Source: Pseudomonadota bacterium
GTDB lineage: Bacteria > Pseudomonadota > Gammaproteobacteria > Xanthomonadales > Rhodanobacteraceae
Length of the DNA stretch: 64,000 nucleotides
Direction of reading: 5' to 3'
NCBI GenBank assembly: GCA_018241365.1
Contig: JAFEDX010000195.1
Location: 33,156 to 97,155, forward strand
Shown: positions 8,414-18,029 of the stretch, piece by piece
How the letters are laid out: the number at the start of each line of letters is the position of its first letter
How positions within the stretch are numbered: position 1 is the first letter of the stretch
Notes under the pieces: model-generated
Seen by the model: only the letters and a program-made list of their open reading frames with translations
Databases searched by the model: none
What the model was told of the DNA's origin: nothing
Made by a program: the position numbers and the translations under genes

Positions 8414-10477
8414 ATGAGGAAGCTCGCGTGTCTTGCGGTTGGCCTGGTTCTGACGGCGCCTCTGGCGTTCGCCGGCGAGGGGATGTGGCCCTTGTCCAAT
8501 TTGCCGGTGGCGACGCTGCAGAAACAGTTCGGGTTCACCCCGTCGCCGGAGTGGATCCAGCACGTCCAGCTTGCATCCGTGCGCCTTGCCGGCGGATGTT
8601 CCGGATCGTTCGTATCGCCCGATGGTCTGGTGCTCACCAACCACCATTGCGTTGTCGGTTGTCTGGAGGCGTTGTCCACCTCCACGCGCAACCTCATGGG
8701 CGAATTTTTCTACGCCGACGCGCAGGACAAGGAACTCAAGTGCCCGGACATGGACGTGCAGCAGTTGCGCGAACGTACCAACGTCACCAGGCAGGTCGAG
8801 ACTGCGACGGCAGGCAAGAGTGGGGATGCCTACAGCAAGGCACGCAAGGCGATCGAATCCGAACTGCAACAACATTGCGTCAACGGTCAATCCGACAAGT
8901 GGACCTGCCAAGTCGTGTCGCTCTATCACGGCGGTCAGTTCTGGTTGTACAAGTACCGCAGCTATCGCGACGTGCGGCTGGTGTTCGCACCCAGCCAGCA
9001 GACCGCGTACTTCGGTGGCTATCCGGACAATTTCGACTTCCCGCGCTATGACTACGACGTGTCGATCGTGCGCGTGTTCGTCGACGGCAAGCCCGCGCGT
9101 ACGCCTGAATATTTCCACATGTCCACGCAAGGTCCGAAAGCCGGGGAGCTGGTGTTCACATCGGGGAACCCCGGGTCGACTGCGCGTGACGACACCATCG
9201 CGCAACTGGACGCGATCAAGTACCCGGGGTATCCGTCCGCGCTGATGTCCTTGAGCCGTTACCAGGGCTTGCTCGAGGCGTTCGGCGGCGAGAGTCCCGA
9301 AAACGCGCGCATCGCCCAGGGCACGCTGTTCTTCGTCGGCAACGCCATCAAATCCTTGACCGGGCAACTCGCGGCCCTGCACGACCCGGCGCCGTTCGCG
9401 CGCAAACAGCAGCAGGAAAATGCGCTGCGCGCCAAGGTTGACGCTGATCCCGCGCTCAAAAAACAGTACGGCGATGCGTGGGAAAACATCGCTGCCGCGC
9501 AGCAGAAGCTGCTCTCGATCAGCCAACCCTACGCAATGATCGTCCGGCAGGAAGGCTTCCAGGCACGCCTGTACGACATCGCCTTCACCATCGTGCTGGG
9601 TGATTACGAGCGCACGTTGCCCGAAGCGCAGCGGATTGCGCGGTTCCGCGACGCCAGCCTGCCTGCCGTCGAGCAGCAACTGTTTTCGCCGGCTCCGGTG
9701 TACCCGAATTACGACAAGGTCCGGCTGGTTTCGTCCTTGACGACACTGCGCGACACCATGGGCGTGGATGCGCCCATCTCGGCTGCGCTGTTCGCCGAGG
9801 CATCGCCCCGTCAGGTCGCCGAGAACGCGGTGGCGAACACGAAGCTGGCCGACGTGGCGGTTCGCGAGCAGCTGTGGAAGGGCGGCGAAAAGGCCATCAA
9901 GGCTTCCGGCGACCCGATGATCGCGCTGGCGCGCGAGGTGCTGCCGTTCTATTTGAAGTATCACAAGCTCGCGGTGGACGACATCCTGGCGACGATCCAG
10001 GCCAACACCGCCAAGATCGCGCGCGCACGGTTTGCGCTTTACGGCACGAGCATCGCTCCCGACGCGACGTTCACCGAGCGGGTTTCCTACGGTACGGTCG
10101 AAGGGTGGCCGCGCGACGGCAAGCAGGTGCCGCCGTTCACCTACATGGACGGTTTGTACCAGCACGCCAAGGGCTACCCGCCACTGGAGTTGACCAGGGA
10201 ATGGCTGGATGCACGCAGCAGCCTCGACCCGAAGACGCCGGTCAACTTCGTCAGCAGCAACGACATCGTGGGCGGCAATTCGGGGAGCCCCGTCATCAAT
10301 CGTGATGGCGTGCTGGTGGGCCTGATCTTCGACGGCAACCCGCCGTCACTCGGCGGAACATTCTGGTACGACGGCGAAACCAACCGCGCCGTGGCCGTCG
10401 ACAGCGCCTTCATCCTTGCGGGTCTTGCGCACGTGTATCACGCGCAAGCCCTGGTCAAGGAGTTGATAGGCGGCTGA
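8414..10477 (+). CDS. S46 family dipeptidyl-peptidase, DPP7-like
   Basis: The 687-aa protein starts at ATG 8414 with a signal peptide (MRKLACLAVGLVLTAPLAFA, then GEGMW, the usual mature start of S46 enzymes). The chymotrypsin-like triad is visible: His in TNHHC near residue 78 and the nucleophile Ser623 in GGNSGSPVIN. The specificity position downstream reads FDGN (Gly), as in DPP7, which removes dipeptides with hydrophobic or mixed penultimate residues; DPP11 (Asp/Glu specificity) has Arg there. The role is periplasmic or cell-surface peptide degradation for nutrition. Frame extensions upstream to 8306 exist but lack a ribosome-binding site and precede the signal peptide. Confidence 0.93.
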   Translation: MRKLACLAVGLVLTAPLAFAGEGMWPLSNLPVATLQKQFGFTPSPEWIQHVQLASVRLAGGCSGSFVSPDGLVLTNHHCVVGCLEALSTSTRNLMGEFFYADAQDKELKCPDMDVQQLRERTNVTRQVETATAGKSGDAYSKARKAIESELQQHCVNGQSDKWTCQVVSLYHGGQFWLYKYRSYRDVRLVFAPSQQTAYFGGYPDNFDFPRYDYDVSIVRVFVDGKPARTPEYFHMSTQGPKAGELVFTSGNPGSTARDDTIAQLDAIKYPGYPSALMSLSRYQGLLEAFGGESPENARIAQGTLFFVGNAIKSLTGQLAALHDPAPFARKQQQENALRAKVDADPALKKQYGDAWENIAAAQQKLLSISQPYAMIVRQEGFQARLYDIAFTIVLGDYERTLPEAQRIARFRDASLPAVEQQLFSPAPVYPNYDKVRLVSSLTTLRDTMGVDAPISAALFAEASPRQVAENAVANTKLADVAVREQLWKGGEKAIKASGDPMIALAREVLPFYLKYHKLAVDDILATIQANTAKIARARFALYGTSIAPDATFTERVSYGTVEGWPRDGKQVPPFTYMDGLYQHAKGYPPLELTREWLDARSSLDPKTPVNFVSSNDIVGGNSGSPVINRDGVLVGLIFDGNPPSLGGTFWYDGETNRAVAVDSAFILAGLAHVYHAQALVKELIGG

Positions 10478-10494
10478 GGCTGAGCGGGCGCAGC

Positions 10495-10515
10495 AGGGCG
10501 GACGTTGTCCGCCCT
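10495..10515. terminator. Hairpin between convergent S46 and kbl genes
   Basis: A perfect 9-bp stem (AGGGCGGAC / GTCCGCCCT) with a 3-nt loop lies exactly between the two convergent genes and overlaps the kbl stop codon. No T-run follows on either strand, so it is either a weak bidirectional terminator or a GGGCGGAC-type dispersed palindrome. Confidence 0.5.
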
Positions 10516-11719
10516 ACAACAGCCCGACTTTGTGCCCCACCTTGGCAAACGCCGCGATCGCGCGGTCGAGGTGTTCGCGCGTGTGCGCCGCACACATCTG
10601 GGTGCGGACGCGGGCCTTGCCCTCCGCCACCACCGGGAAGAAGAAACCGATCGCGTAGATGCCTTCGTCCAGCAGGCCCGCCGACAGCGCTTGCGCCAGT
10701 TTGGCGTCGTGGGTCATCACCGGCACGATCGGATGGTTGCCGGGCTTGATTTCGAAGCCGGCTTTCACCATCGCGTCGCGGAAGTAGCGGGTGTTCTCCG
10801 CAAGTTTCTCACGCAGGCTGCCGGCCTCATCGAGCATCTTCAGCACTTCGATGGATGCCGCGACCAGCGATGGCGGCAGCGAGTTCGAGAACAGGTACGG
10901 CCGCGAACGCTGCCGCAGCATGTCGATGATCTCCTTGCGGCCGGTGGTGAAGCCGCCGACCGCGCCGCCGAGCGCCTTGCCGAGCGTGCCGGTGAAGATG
11001 TCGATCCTGTCCATCACGCCGTTGACTTCGGCCGAGCCACGCCCGGTCTTGCCGAGGAAGCCCGTCGCGTGGCATTCGTCGATGTGCACCAGCGCGTGGT
11101 ATTTCGCAGCCAGCGCGGTGATCTTGTCGAGCGGCGCGACCACGCCATCCATCGAGAACACGCCGTCGGAGGAAATCAGCTTGGTGCGTGCGCCCGCCGC
11201 ATCGGCCGCCTGCAATTGTTTTTCGAGGTCGGCAACATCACCGTTGGCATAGCGGAAGCGCTTGGCCTTGCACAGGCGCACGCCGTCGATGATCGATGCG
11301 TGGTTCAACGCGTCGGAAATGATGGCATCCTGTTCACCCAGCAGCGGCTCGAACAGGCCGCCGTTGGCGTCGAAGCAGGCCGCGTACAGGATCGCGTCGT
11401 CGGTGCCAAAGAACCGCGCGATGTCATGTTCGAGCTGCTTGTGCAGGTCCTGGGTGCCGCAGATGAAGCGCACCGACGCCATGCCGAAACCGTGCGTGTC
11501 CAACGCTTTCTTGGCCGCTTCGATCAGACGCGGATGATCGGCGAGCCCGAGGTAGTTGTTGGCGCAGAAGTTCAGCACCTTGCGGCCATCGGCCAGCGTG
11601 ATCTCGGCCGATTGCGGCGAGGTGATGATGCGCTCGTCCTTGTACAACCCGTTGTCGCGGATGGATTGGAGTTCGCTGGTGTAGCGCGCCTGGCCGGGGT
11701 AGTTCATGATGGGGTCCAT
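10514..11719 (-). CDS. kbl: Glycine C-acetyltransferase (2-amino-3-ketobutyrate CoA ligase)
   Basis: This PLP enzyme of the alpha-oxoamine synthase family cleaves 2-amino-3-ketobutyrate with CoA to glycine and acetyl-CoA, the second step of threonine degradation. [12 protein letters not shown] and the PLP-lysine motif [15 protein letters not shown] are clear, and the length (401 aa, or 397 from the internal Met at 11707) matches the family. It is the last of three minus-strand genes in the order tdh, DUF748 gene, kbl. The partner enzyme tdh is 3.9 kb upstream rather than adjacent as in E. coli. Start choice between 11719 and 11707 is uncertain. Confidence 0.96.
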   Translation of the reverse strand: MDPIMNYPGQARYTSELQSIRDNGLYKDERIITSPQSAEITLADGRKVLNFCANNYLGLADHPRLIEAAKKALDTHGFGMASVRFICGTQDLHKQLEHDIARFFGTDDAILYAACFDANGGLFEPLLGEQDAIISDALNHASIIDGVRLCKAKRFRYANGDVADLEKQLQAADAAGARTKLISSDGVFSMDGVVAPLDKITALAAKYHALVHIDECHATGFLGKTGRGSAEVNGVMDRIDIFTGTLGKALGGAVGGFTTGRKEIIDMLRQRSRPYLFSNSLPPSLVAASIEVLKMLDEAGSLREKLAENTRYFRDAMVKAGFEIKPGNHPIVPVMTHDAKLAQALSAGLLDEGIYAIGFFFPVVAEGKARVRTQMCAAHTREHLDRAIAAFAKVGHKVGLL

Positions 11720-11776
11720 CGGGGCAAAGGTTCATTTTGATCGTGCGCGGCCGCCCTGTGAAGCGATGGCTGCGCG

Positions 11777-14700
11777 TCAGGGCTGGGTGATGCCGAACTG
11801 GGCCCGCGTGGTGGGTTCGCCGCTATCGATGCCCTCGGCATCGAGCTTGGGCGCTTCGACGGCAATGCGGCTGCCGGCGAACTTGTCGGCCACCAGCCAC
11901 GCGCGCACCGCGTCCGCGCGGCGCTCGGCCAACGCCTGCAGCGCCTTCTGGTCGGTCGGCACGCTGTCGGCCATCAGCTTGCGCATCTCGGGCAGCTTGG
12001 GCAGCTTGAGGCCCAGATAGTCGCGCGGCTTGCCCTTGAAGTCGTCGGCCTTGTACGCGCGCTTCAGGTATTTGGCGTACTCGTCCGGCGTGATTTCGAC
12101 GGCCGCCAGCGCGGCGTCGGACACGTCGGCGTGCTTGCCTTCGGTGTCCTGCACCTTGGCGCGGCGGATCAGGTTGTCCACCGTCACCTTGCGCAGGCCC
12201 GCCACGTCCTTGGCCGGATCGACGCGGCCGGTGATCTGCAGTTTCAGCGCCGGCTTTTGCTGCAGCATCGTCGCAACCTGTTTCAGCCGCGACTGCGCGT
12301 TTGCATCCAGCACGGCCGAACCCGGCGCGAAGACCACGTAGTCGAGATCCTCATGGTGGCCGCCGCCGAGGGCCGCGCTGAGCAGCCGGAACGGCGCCGT
12401 GACCGCCTTGCCGATCAGGCCCACGAACGCGCGCCAGACCAGGCCGCCGATGCTGAATTGCGGGTCGTCCAGCGAGCCCGACACGGGCAGGTCGATGTTG
12501 ACGTTGCCCTGCGAGTCCTTCAACAGCGCGACCGCCAGCTTCACCGGCAGGTGCCGGATGCCGGGGCTTTCCACGCGGTCGCCGAAGGTGAGCTGGGTAA
12601 TGAAGAAGTGGTTGTCGGCGGAAAGCTTGCGCTGGTCCAGCGTGTAGTGGACGTTCGCGGTCAGTTCGCCGCCCGTGATCGGATAGCCCGTGTATTGGGT
12701 CGCATAGGTGCTCATGCGTGTCAGTTCGACGCCTTCGGCCTTGCCGGTGACGTCGAGCTGCGCTTCCGGCTGCAGCGGGTTCATGGTGCCGTTGATCGCG
12801 ACCGGCGCGTTGTCGTTCAACGCCGCTTCCAGCGTGATGGCAGCTGGTGCGGCGTTGGCCTGCGTGCCGAAGGCGCCGATTGTGCCGTGCAGCTTGGTCA
12901 GGTTGGCGGTGTAGTTGGGCTTGATGAAATCGTCGGTGAAGTTCAACTGGCCATACGCCAAGGTGATGCCACCGATGCGGATGTCGGCGGGGGGCGACGA
13001 CTTGGCCGTCGCGGCGGCCGCGGTGCCGGCTGCGGCGGGTGCCGCGTTAGCGGTCGCAGTGCTGGCGGCGGCAGGCCTCGGTGCCGCAGCCACATTCCCG
13101 TTCGCGCGCGTCACCGATACCGGTTGCGCGGCGGGATTGGCGATCACGTCGGATACGTTCAGCCGTCCGTTCGCGTTGATGATCATGCGTGTGTAGAACG
13201 CCGTCAGCGCGAGGTGGCCGATCGTGATGCGCGGCGTGCCCGCCCCGTAGTTGGCGTCGAGGTTGGAAGCAGCCAGCGTGCGCCAGCGCAGGAAATCATC
13301 GCCGGTCAGTTTGTCCTGGATGCTGACGTTGTCGAGCGATGCATCGCCACGATAGGTGATCTGCGGCGTGGCGCCGCGCGCGTCGTAGCGCAGCTTGCCC
13401 CTGCTGGTGATCTGCACGCGTGCCAGGGTGACGTTCAGCGGCACGCCAATGTACGGCTCCAGGTCCGCAATGCCCATCCGTTTGGTTTCCACCTGCAGGT
13501 CGGCTTCCAGCGGCGACGCGCGCAGGGTGCCGGAGAGGTTGAAGCTGCCACGTCCGATCGCACCGGACAGCTTGACCGGGCTGGCACTGTCCAGCTTGTC
13601 GTTCAGGTGGTCGAGGCTGCCGTCCAGCTTGCCGAGTTGCACCTTCACGGGCTTGGGGCCGGCGGCGTCATCGGTGAATGCCACGGCGGCATTCTTGAAG
13701 CCGACGTGCGCCACCGACCAGTGCCATGGCGAGGGTTTTTCACGGGCGCCGTGCTGCGCGGGCAACGCGAGCAACTGCAGCAGGTTGATGCGCTTGTCGG
13801 CAAGGCGCTGCACGTCCAGCTTCAGGCCGTTGGCCATGACCGCGCTTACCGTCGCGGTCTGCGTGGCAAGGTCGAATGCATCCAGCGTGGCGTCAAGCTT
13901 CTGCCACGCGATGGGCGCAGTGCCACGCTTGCCGCGCGGCGCAAGCGCGAAGTCGGCAACGCTGGCCTGCGTCTTCGCCAGCTGGACGTTGAACGCCTTG
14001 CTCCAGTCGAGTTTCACATTCCCGGTAGCCGAAAGCTTGCCGTCCGCCGTATGTCCGTCCAGCGGCAAGCCCGCCACGCCTTGCAAGGGCGCCAGGCCAA
14101 CGTTTTGCAGGGTCAATGCGGCCGCGAGTTTCGATGCGGCGAGATCCAGCGTGCCCTTGGCCGCGATGCTGCCACCGTCGAGCTGGCCCGCAAGATCGAG
14201 TTTCGCCTGCGGCGCCGCCAGCAGGCTGAGTCCTGCGATGTTGCCATGCAGTTGGCCGAGGTCGAGGGCGTGCTTGTCGGCATCCGCGTAGTGGAACGTG
14301 CTGCCGGTAAGCGCCAGCGACGCGATCCGCAGGTCGGTGGGCGTGGCGGGCTTGCCGGCATCGGCGGGCTTTGCAAGCAGGCTGTCGAAATTGCTGTGCC
14401 CGGCGCCGGTCTGCGTGTACCAGAGTTCGGCGCCCTCGAGTTGCAGCCTGCCGAACACGTAACGCGACAACAACGGTTCGACGTCAACCAACTGCATGGT
14501 GCCGCGCTGCAGCTTGAGGATCGGTTGGCGTTGCGGACTGTCGAGCGTGAGGTTGTCGAACCTCAGCATGCCGGACAGACGTACCTGCGACGTAGCCGTC
14601 GTCTGCGCGAAATGCAGCGTCAGTCCTCCGCTCATCAGACCACTCGGAATGGCGAACGGCAGCGCTTCTGGCGCGTAGGCAAGGTAGCGCGGCAGGTCGA

Positions 14701-15433
14701 GCCGGTTGAAGCGGAAGTTGATGATGGACTCGCGGTCGTGCGCGAACGGTTTGGTCTGACCTGCGATGCGGATCGGGCTGCCATCGACTTCCATCGCCAG
14801 CAGCGGTTGCACGTAGATGTCGGTGTCGCGTGGCAGGTTGGCGAGGAACGGGATGCCGATATCGATGCGTGTGATCTGGTGCGTCGAGTGCGTCACCGCA
14901 TCGGCGAAACCGACCGCGCCGTCGCGCACCGTGATGTTGGATACCGAATAGCGGAATGGCGACTTGGAGCTGGAGGGCCCCGCTGCAAGCTGTTTGAGGA
15001 TGTCGCTGAAGTTGAACTGTCCCGGTGCGGTGCGCACGATGCGGATTTGCGGATGGTGCAGTTCCAGCACGTCCAGCACCGGCGCCAGCCGGAACAGCGA
15101 TGTCCACGAGGCATTGATGACGGCCCGGTCGACGGCGATGAAGGGTGGCTCGCCTGCGCGGCCGTCAACCTGCAACCGGTCGAGTTGCAGCCGCAACGTG
15201 TACGGATCGAAGCGCACGTGGCCGATCGTCACCTCGCGGCCGAGCGTCGCGCTTGCGTGCTTCTGGATCTGCGCGCGGATGACAGGCGGTGCGGCGAAGA
15301 ATCCGAGCAGGCCGTACACGATCAGCGCGATCGCCGCGATCAACAGCCATTTGCGGACGCGGTGCGAATGCCAGGCATCCACGGCGCGTGCACGCACAGC
15401 GGCCACGCGCGGATTGTCGAAAAGGTCAGTCAT
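11777..15433 (-). CDS. DUF748/AsmA-like giant envelope protein
   Basis: The 1218-aa protein has a short cytoplasmic N-terminus, one transmembrane helix at about residues 29-47 (KWLLIAAIALIVYGLLGFFA) and a very long periplasmic region of repeated beta-rich AsmA-like segments. A low-complexity Ala/Pro/Thr linker lies near the middle, and an OmpA-like/DUF748 C-terminal part begins around VVFAPGSAVLDANAQ. AsmA-like and related bridge-type proteins are linked to lipid transport or outer-membrane assembly; the function of DUF748 proteins is not settled. ATG 15433 is chosen because TTGGAG precedes it at a good distance; a start at 15448 is possible. It sits between tdh and kbl on the same strand. 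Confidence 0.85.
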   Translation of the reverse strand: MTDLFDNPRVAAVRARAVDAWHSHRVRKWLLIAAIALIVYGLLGFFAAPPVIRAQIQKHASATLGREVTIGHVRFDPYTLRLQLDRLQVDGRAGEPPFIAVDRAVINASWTSLFRLAPVLDVLELHHPQIRIVRTAPGQFNFSDILKQLAAGPSSSKSPFRYSVSNITVRDGAVGFADAVTHSTHQITRIDIGIPFLANLPRDTDIYVQPLLAMEVDGSPIRIAGQTKPFAHDRESIINFRFNRLDLPRYLAYAPEALPFAIPSGLMSGGLTLHFAQTTATSQVRLSGMLRFDNLTLDSPQRQPILKLQRGTMQLVDVEPLLSRYVFGRLQLEGAELWYTQTGAGHSNFDSLLAKPADAGKPATPTDLRIASLALTGSTFHYADADKHALDLGQLHGNIAGLSLLAAPQAKLDLAGQLDGGSIAAKGTLDLAASKLAAALTLQNVGLAPLQGVAGLPLDGHTADGKLSATGNVKLDWSKAFNVQLAKTQASVADFALAPRGKRGTAPIAWQKLDATLDAFDLATQTATVSAVMANGLKLDVQRLADKRINLLQLLALPAQHGAREKPSPWHWSVAHVGFKNAAVAFTDDAAGPKPVKVQLGKLDGSLDHLNDKLDSASPVKLSGAIGRGSFNLSGTLRASPLEADLQVETKRMGIADLEPYIGVPLNVTLARVQITSRGKLRYDARGATPQITYRGDASLDNVSIQDKLTGDDFLRWRTLAASNLDANYGAGTPRITIGHLALTAFYTRMIINANGRLNVSDVIANPAAQPVSVTRANGNVAAAPRPAAASTATANAAPAAAGTAAAATAKSSPPADIRIGGITLAYGQLNFTDDFIKPNYTANLTKLHGTIGAFGTQANAAPAAITLEAALNDNAPVAINGTMNPLQPEAQLDVTGKAEGVELTRMSTYATQYTGYPITGGELTANVHYTLDQRKLSADNHFFITQLTFGDRVESPGIRHLPVKLAVALLKDSQGNVNIDLPVSGSLDDPQFSIGGLVWRAFVGLIGKAVTAPFRLLSAALGGGHHEDLDYVVFAPGSAVLDANAQSRLKQVATMLQQKPALKLQITGRVDPAKDVAGLRKVTVDNLIRRAKVQDTEGKHADVSDAALAAVEITPDEYAKYLKRAYKADDFKGKPRDYLGLKLPKLPEMRKLMADSVPTDQKALQALAERRADAVRAWLVADKFAGSRIAVEAPKLDAEGIDSGEPTTRAQFGITQP

Positions 15434-15591
15434 CCGGAGATGCTCCAACGTTGCCGCGTGCCCGTCGTCCGCTGCCGCGCCTTCCGTGCGTGCCTGCCGA
15501 TCCCGAACCGACGGTCTCCAACGTGGCTGGCCGCCGGATCAGTCGATGTTCCGCCCCGGCCTTCCAGCGGGAAGCCCGGGCCGGGTTTCGC

Positions 15592-16626
15592 TCAATTCCA
15601 GCTGCACACCACCTTGCCGCACTCGCCCGAGGCCATCAGGTCGAAGCCCTGCTGGAAGTCGTCGATCGCGAGCTGGTGGGTCAGCACCTTCTGCAGCGGA
15701 AAACCGGTCAGCAGCATCTGCGTCATCTTGTACCAGGTCTCGTACATGCGCCGGCCGTAGATGCCGTGCAGCGTAAGGCCCTTGAAGATCACCTTGTCCC
15801 AGTCGATGCCGGAACCGTTCGGCAGGATGCCGAGCAGCGCGACCTTGCCGCCGTGGTACATCACGTCGAGCATGCTGCGGAACGCCTCCGGATTGCCGCT
15901 CATCTCGAGGCCGACGTCGAAGCCTTCCATGTGCAGGTCTGCCAACACCTCGCGCAGCGTTTGCTTCGACACGTTCACGACGCGCGTCGCGCCCATGTCG
16001 GCGGCCAGCTTCAGCCGGTAGTCGTTGACGTCGGTGACCACCACGTTGCGTGCGCCCACATGGCGCGCGATGCCGGCGGCCATCACGCCGATGGGACCGG
16101 CTCCGGTGATCAGCACGTCCTCGCCGACAAGGTCGTATTCCAGCGCGCAGTGCGCGGCGTTGCCGTAGGGGTCGAAGAATGCCGCCAGCGACGACGGGAC
16201 CTGGTCGGGCACCGGCCACAGGTTCGATTGCGGCATCGCGATGTACTGCGCGAATGCGCCGTTGCGGTTGACGCCGATGCCGACCGTGTTCGGGCACAGG
16301 TGCGGGCGGCCCGCGCGGCAGTTGCGGCACATGCCGCAGGTGATGTGGCCCTCGGCCGACACGCGCTGGCCGACGCGATAGCCGCGCACTTCGCTGCCCA
16401 CCGCGACGATCTTGCCGACGAATTCATGGCCGATCACGAGCCCTGGCTTGATCACGCGCTGCGACCATGCGTCCCAGTTGTAGATGTGCAGGTCGGTGCC
16501 GCAGATCGCGGTTTTCTGCACTTCGATCAGCACGTCGTTGTGGCCGTATTCCGGCACCGGCACCTCTTCCATCCAGATCCCTTTGGCGGCGTCGCGCTTG
16601 ACCAGCGCCCTCATCATGTTCGGCAT
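15592..16626 (-). CDS. tdh: L-threonine 3-dehydrogenase
   Basis: The 344-aa zinc-dependent medium-chain dehydrogenase oxidises L-threonine to 2-amino-3-ketobutyrate with NAD+, feeding Kbl. The catalytic zinc region [13 protein letters not shown] and GHEFVGKIV, the structural zinc cysteines [15 protein letters not shown] and the nucleotide-binding [11 protein letters not shown] are present. The start at 16626 gives a length close to E. coli Tdh; Met codons at 16617 or 16614 are alternatives. It is divergent from miaA, with 74 nt between them. Confidence 0.96.
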   Translation of the reverse strand: MPNMMRALVKRDAAKGIWMEEVPVPEYGHNDVLIEVQKTAICGTDLHIYNWDAWSQRVIKPGLVIGHEFVGKIVAVGSEVRGYRVGQRVSAEGHITCGMCRNCRAGRPHLCPNTVGIGVNRNGAFAQYIAMPQSNLWPVPDQVPSSLAAFFDPYGNAAHCALEYDLVGEDVLITGAGPIGVMAAGIARHVGARNVVVTDVNDYRLKLAADMGATRVVNVSKQTLREVLADLHMEGFDVGLEMSGNPEAFRSMLDVMYHGGKVALLGILPNGSGIDWDKVIFKGLTLHGIYGRRMYETWYKMTQMLLTGFPLQKVLTHQLAIDDFQQGFDLMASGECGKVVCSWN

Positions 16627-16656
16627 GTCGGTGCCTTGTGCAGTGGTAATCCCGTC

Positions 16657-16662
16657 ATTATA
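16657..16662 (-). promoter_or_regulatory. Candidate -10 box for tdh
   Basis: On the minus strand this reads TATAAT, a perfect consensus -10, 31 nt upstream of the tdh ATG. The -35 region is GC-rich and unclear. Confidence 0.5.
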
Positions 16663-16687
16663 AGGCTGCGCCCCAGGGACGCGCCCG

Positions 16688-16693
16688 TACAAT
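16688..16693 (+). promoter_or_regulatory. Candidate -10 box for miaA, implying a leaderless transcript
   Basis: TACAAT ends 7 nt before the miaA ATG at 16701. If used, transcription would begin at or next to the start codon. No good -35 is seen, so this is tentative. Confidence 0.35.
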
Positions 16694-16700
16694 CCGGCGC

Positions 16701-17672
16701 ATGCCCGGACATGTCAACGCCACCGACGCGCGCCCCCCCGCGATTTTCCTGATGGGGCCGACCGCGACCGGGAAGACCGCGTTGGCGTGCGCGCTGGCGG
16801 ATTGTTTCCCAGTTGGGCTGGTCAGCGTCGATTCCGCGCTGGTCTATCGCGGCCTGGACATCGGCGCGGCCAAGCCAGATGCTGACACGCTCAAGCATTA
16901 TCCGCATGCGCTGATCGACATCCGCGATCCCGCCGAACCTTACTCGGCAGCGATGTTCCGCGACGATGCCTTGCGCACCATGCAAGCCATCACCGCGCGC
17001 GGCAAGGTGCCGCTGCTGGTCGGCGGCACGGGGCTGTATTTCCGCGCGCTCGAGCACGGCTTGTCGGCGATGCCTGCTGCCGATTCAGTGGTGCGCACGC
17101 GCTTGCAAGGCGAAGCCCGGCGCCGCGGCTGGCCCGCGCTGCATGCGCGGCTGGCGCAGCTTGATCCGGTTGCTGCCCAGCGCATATGCCCCCACGACGC
17201 CCAACGCATCCAACGAGCGCTGGAAGTCATCGAGTTGACCGGTGGCACGCTCACGCGATTGCATGCCGACGCGCAGGACCCGCAACGGCTGCCTTATCGC
17301 GTGTTGAAACTCGCGCTGGTTCCCGCCGACCGCACGCGCCTGCGCGAACGCATTGCGATGCGTTTTGATGCGATGCTGGAATCGGGTTTCCTGGATGAAG
17401 TCGAACGTCTGCGCGCGCGTGGCGATCTACGGCCTGATTTGCCGGCCTTGCGCGCGGTGGGTTATCGACAGGCGTGGGCCTGTCTGGATGGTGCCTGCAC
17501 GCGCGTGGTGTTCCGCCAGCGCGCAATCGATGCGACGCGCCAACTGGCCAAGCGCCAGACGACGTGGCTGCGCGGCGAGCTGGATGCGCGCGTGCTCGAT
17601 CCGGAACACGCCGGTGTGCGCGAATCAGCCATCTCCGCCGTGGCGCAATTCCTGCCCGAATACGGAGCCTGA
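16701..17672 (+). CDS. miaA: tRNA dimethylallyltransferase
   Basis: MiaA adds dimethylallyl to A37 of tRNAs reading UNN codons. The 323-aa protein has the P-loop [11 protein letters not shown] near its N-terminus, the [16 protein letters not shown] substrate motif and [11 protein letters not shown]. The order miaA-hfq-hflX-hflK-hflC-purA is the classical gammaproteobacterial arrangement. There is no Shine-Dalgarno sequence of note before the ATG. Confidence 0.97.
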   Translation: MPGHVNATDARPPAIFLMGPTATGKTALACALADCFPVGLVSVDSALVYRGLDIGAAKPDADTLKHYPHALIDIRDPAEPYSAAMFRDDALRTMQAITARGKVPLLVGGTGLYFRALEHGLSAMPAADSVVRTRLQGEARRRGWPALHARLAQLDPVAAQRICPHDAQRIQRALEVIELTGGTLTRLHADAQDPQRLPYRVLKLALVPADRTRLRERIAMRFDAMLESGFLDEVERLRARGDLRPDLPALRAVGYRQAWACLDGACTRVVFRQRAIDATRQLAKRQTTWLRGELDARVLDPEHAGVRESAISAVAQFLPEYGA

Positions 17673-17756
17673 AGCAGCCAAAAACCGGCCGTTCTGCGTT
17701 ACCATTTGATTCCGCGAGGAAACCGCGTGGGGAACCGGGATCAGAAGGCCATAACA

Positions 17757-18020
17757 ATGTCGAAAAGCCAATCGTTGCAAGATCCGTTTTTGAATGCCCT
17801 GCGCCGTGAGCGCATTCCCGTGGCGATCTACCTCGTCAATGGCATCAAGCTGCAGGGCGTGATCGAGTCGTTCGACCAGTTCGTGGTATTGCTGCGCAAC
17901 CAGGTCAGCCAGATGGTGTACAAGCACGCGATCTCGACCGTGGTGCCGAGTCGCGCGGTCAAGGTTGGTCCGGAAGACGCCAAGACAGGTGACGCCGAGC
18001 CGCCGGCGACGCAGGAATAG
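17757..18020 (+). CDS. hfq: RNA chaperone Hfq
   Basis: The 87-aa protein has the Sm fold motifs ([18 protein letters not shown], then YKHAIST) and the N-terminal [15 protein letters not shown] typical of Hfq. It promotes sRNA-mRNA pairing as a hexamer. The C-terminal tail is short and acidic/Pro-rich ([16 protein letters not shown]). Its TAG stop at 18018-18020 is in the same frame as the hflX reading frame that follows. Confidence 0.98.
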   Translation: MSKSQSLQDPFLNALRRERIPVAIYLVNGIKLQGVIESFDQFVVLLRNQVSQMVYKHAISTVVPSRAVKVGPEDAKTGDAEPPATQE

Positions 18021-18029
18021 GGCCTGATT

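Noticed and set aside
12131..15760. A 1209-codon open frame on the plus strand opposite the DUF748 gene
   Set aside because: It is a shadow of the minus-strand gene caused by high GC in third positions. Its translation is low-complexity Arg/Gln/Val-rich with no domain, while the opposite strand gives a coherent membrane-anchored protein.
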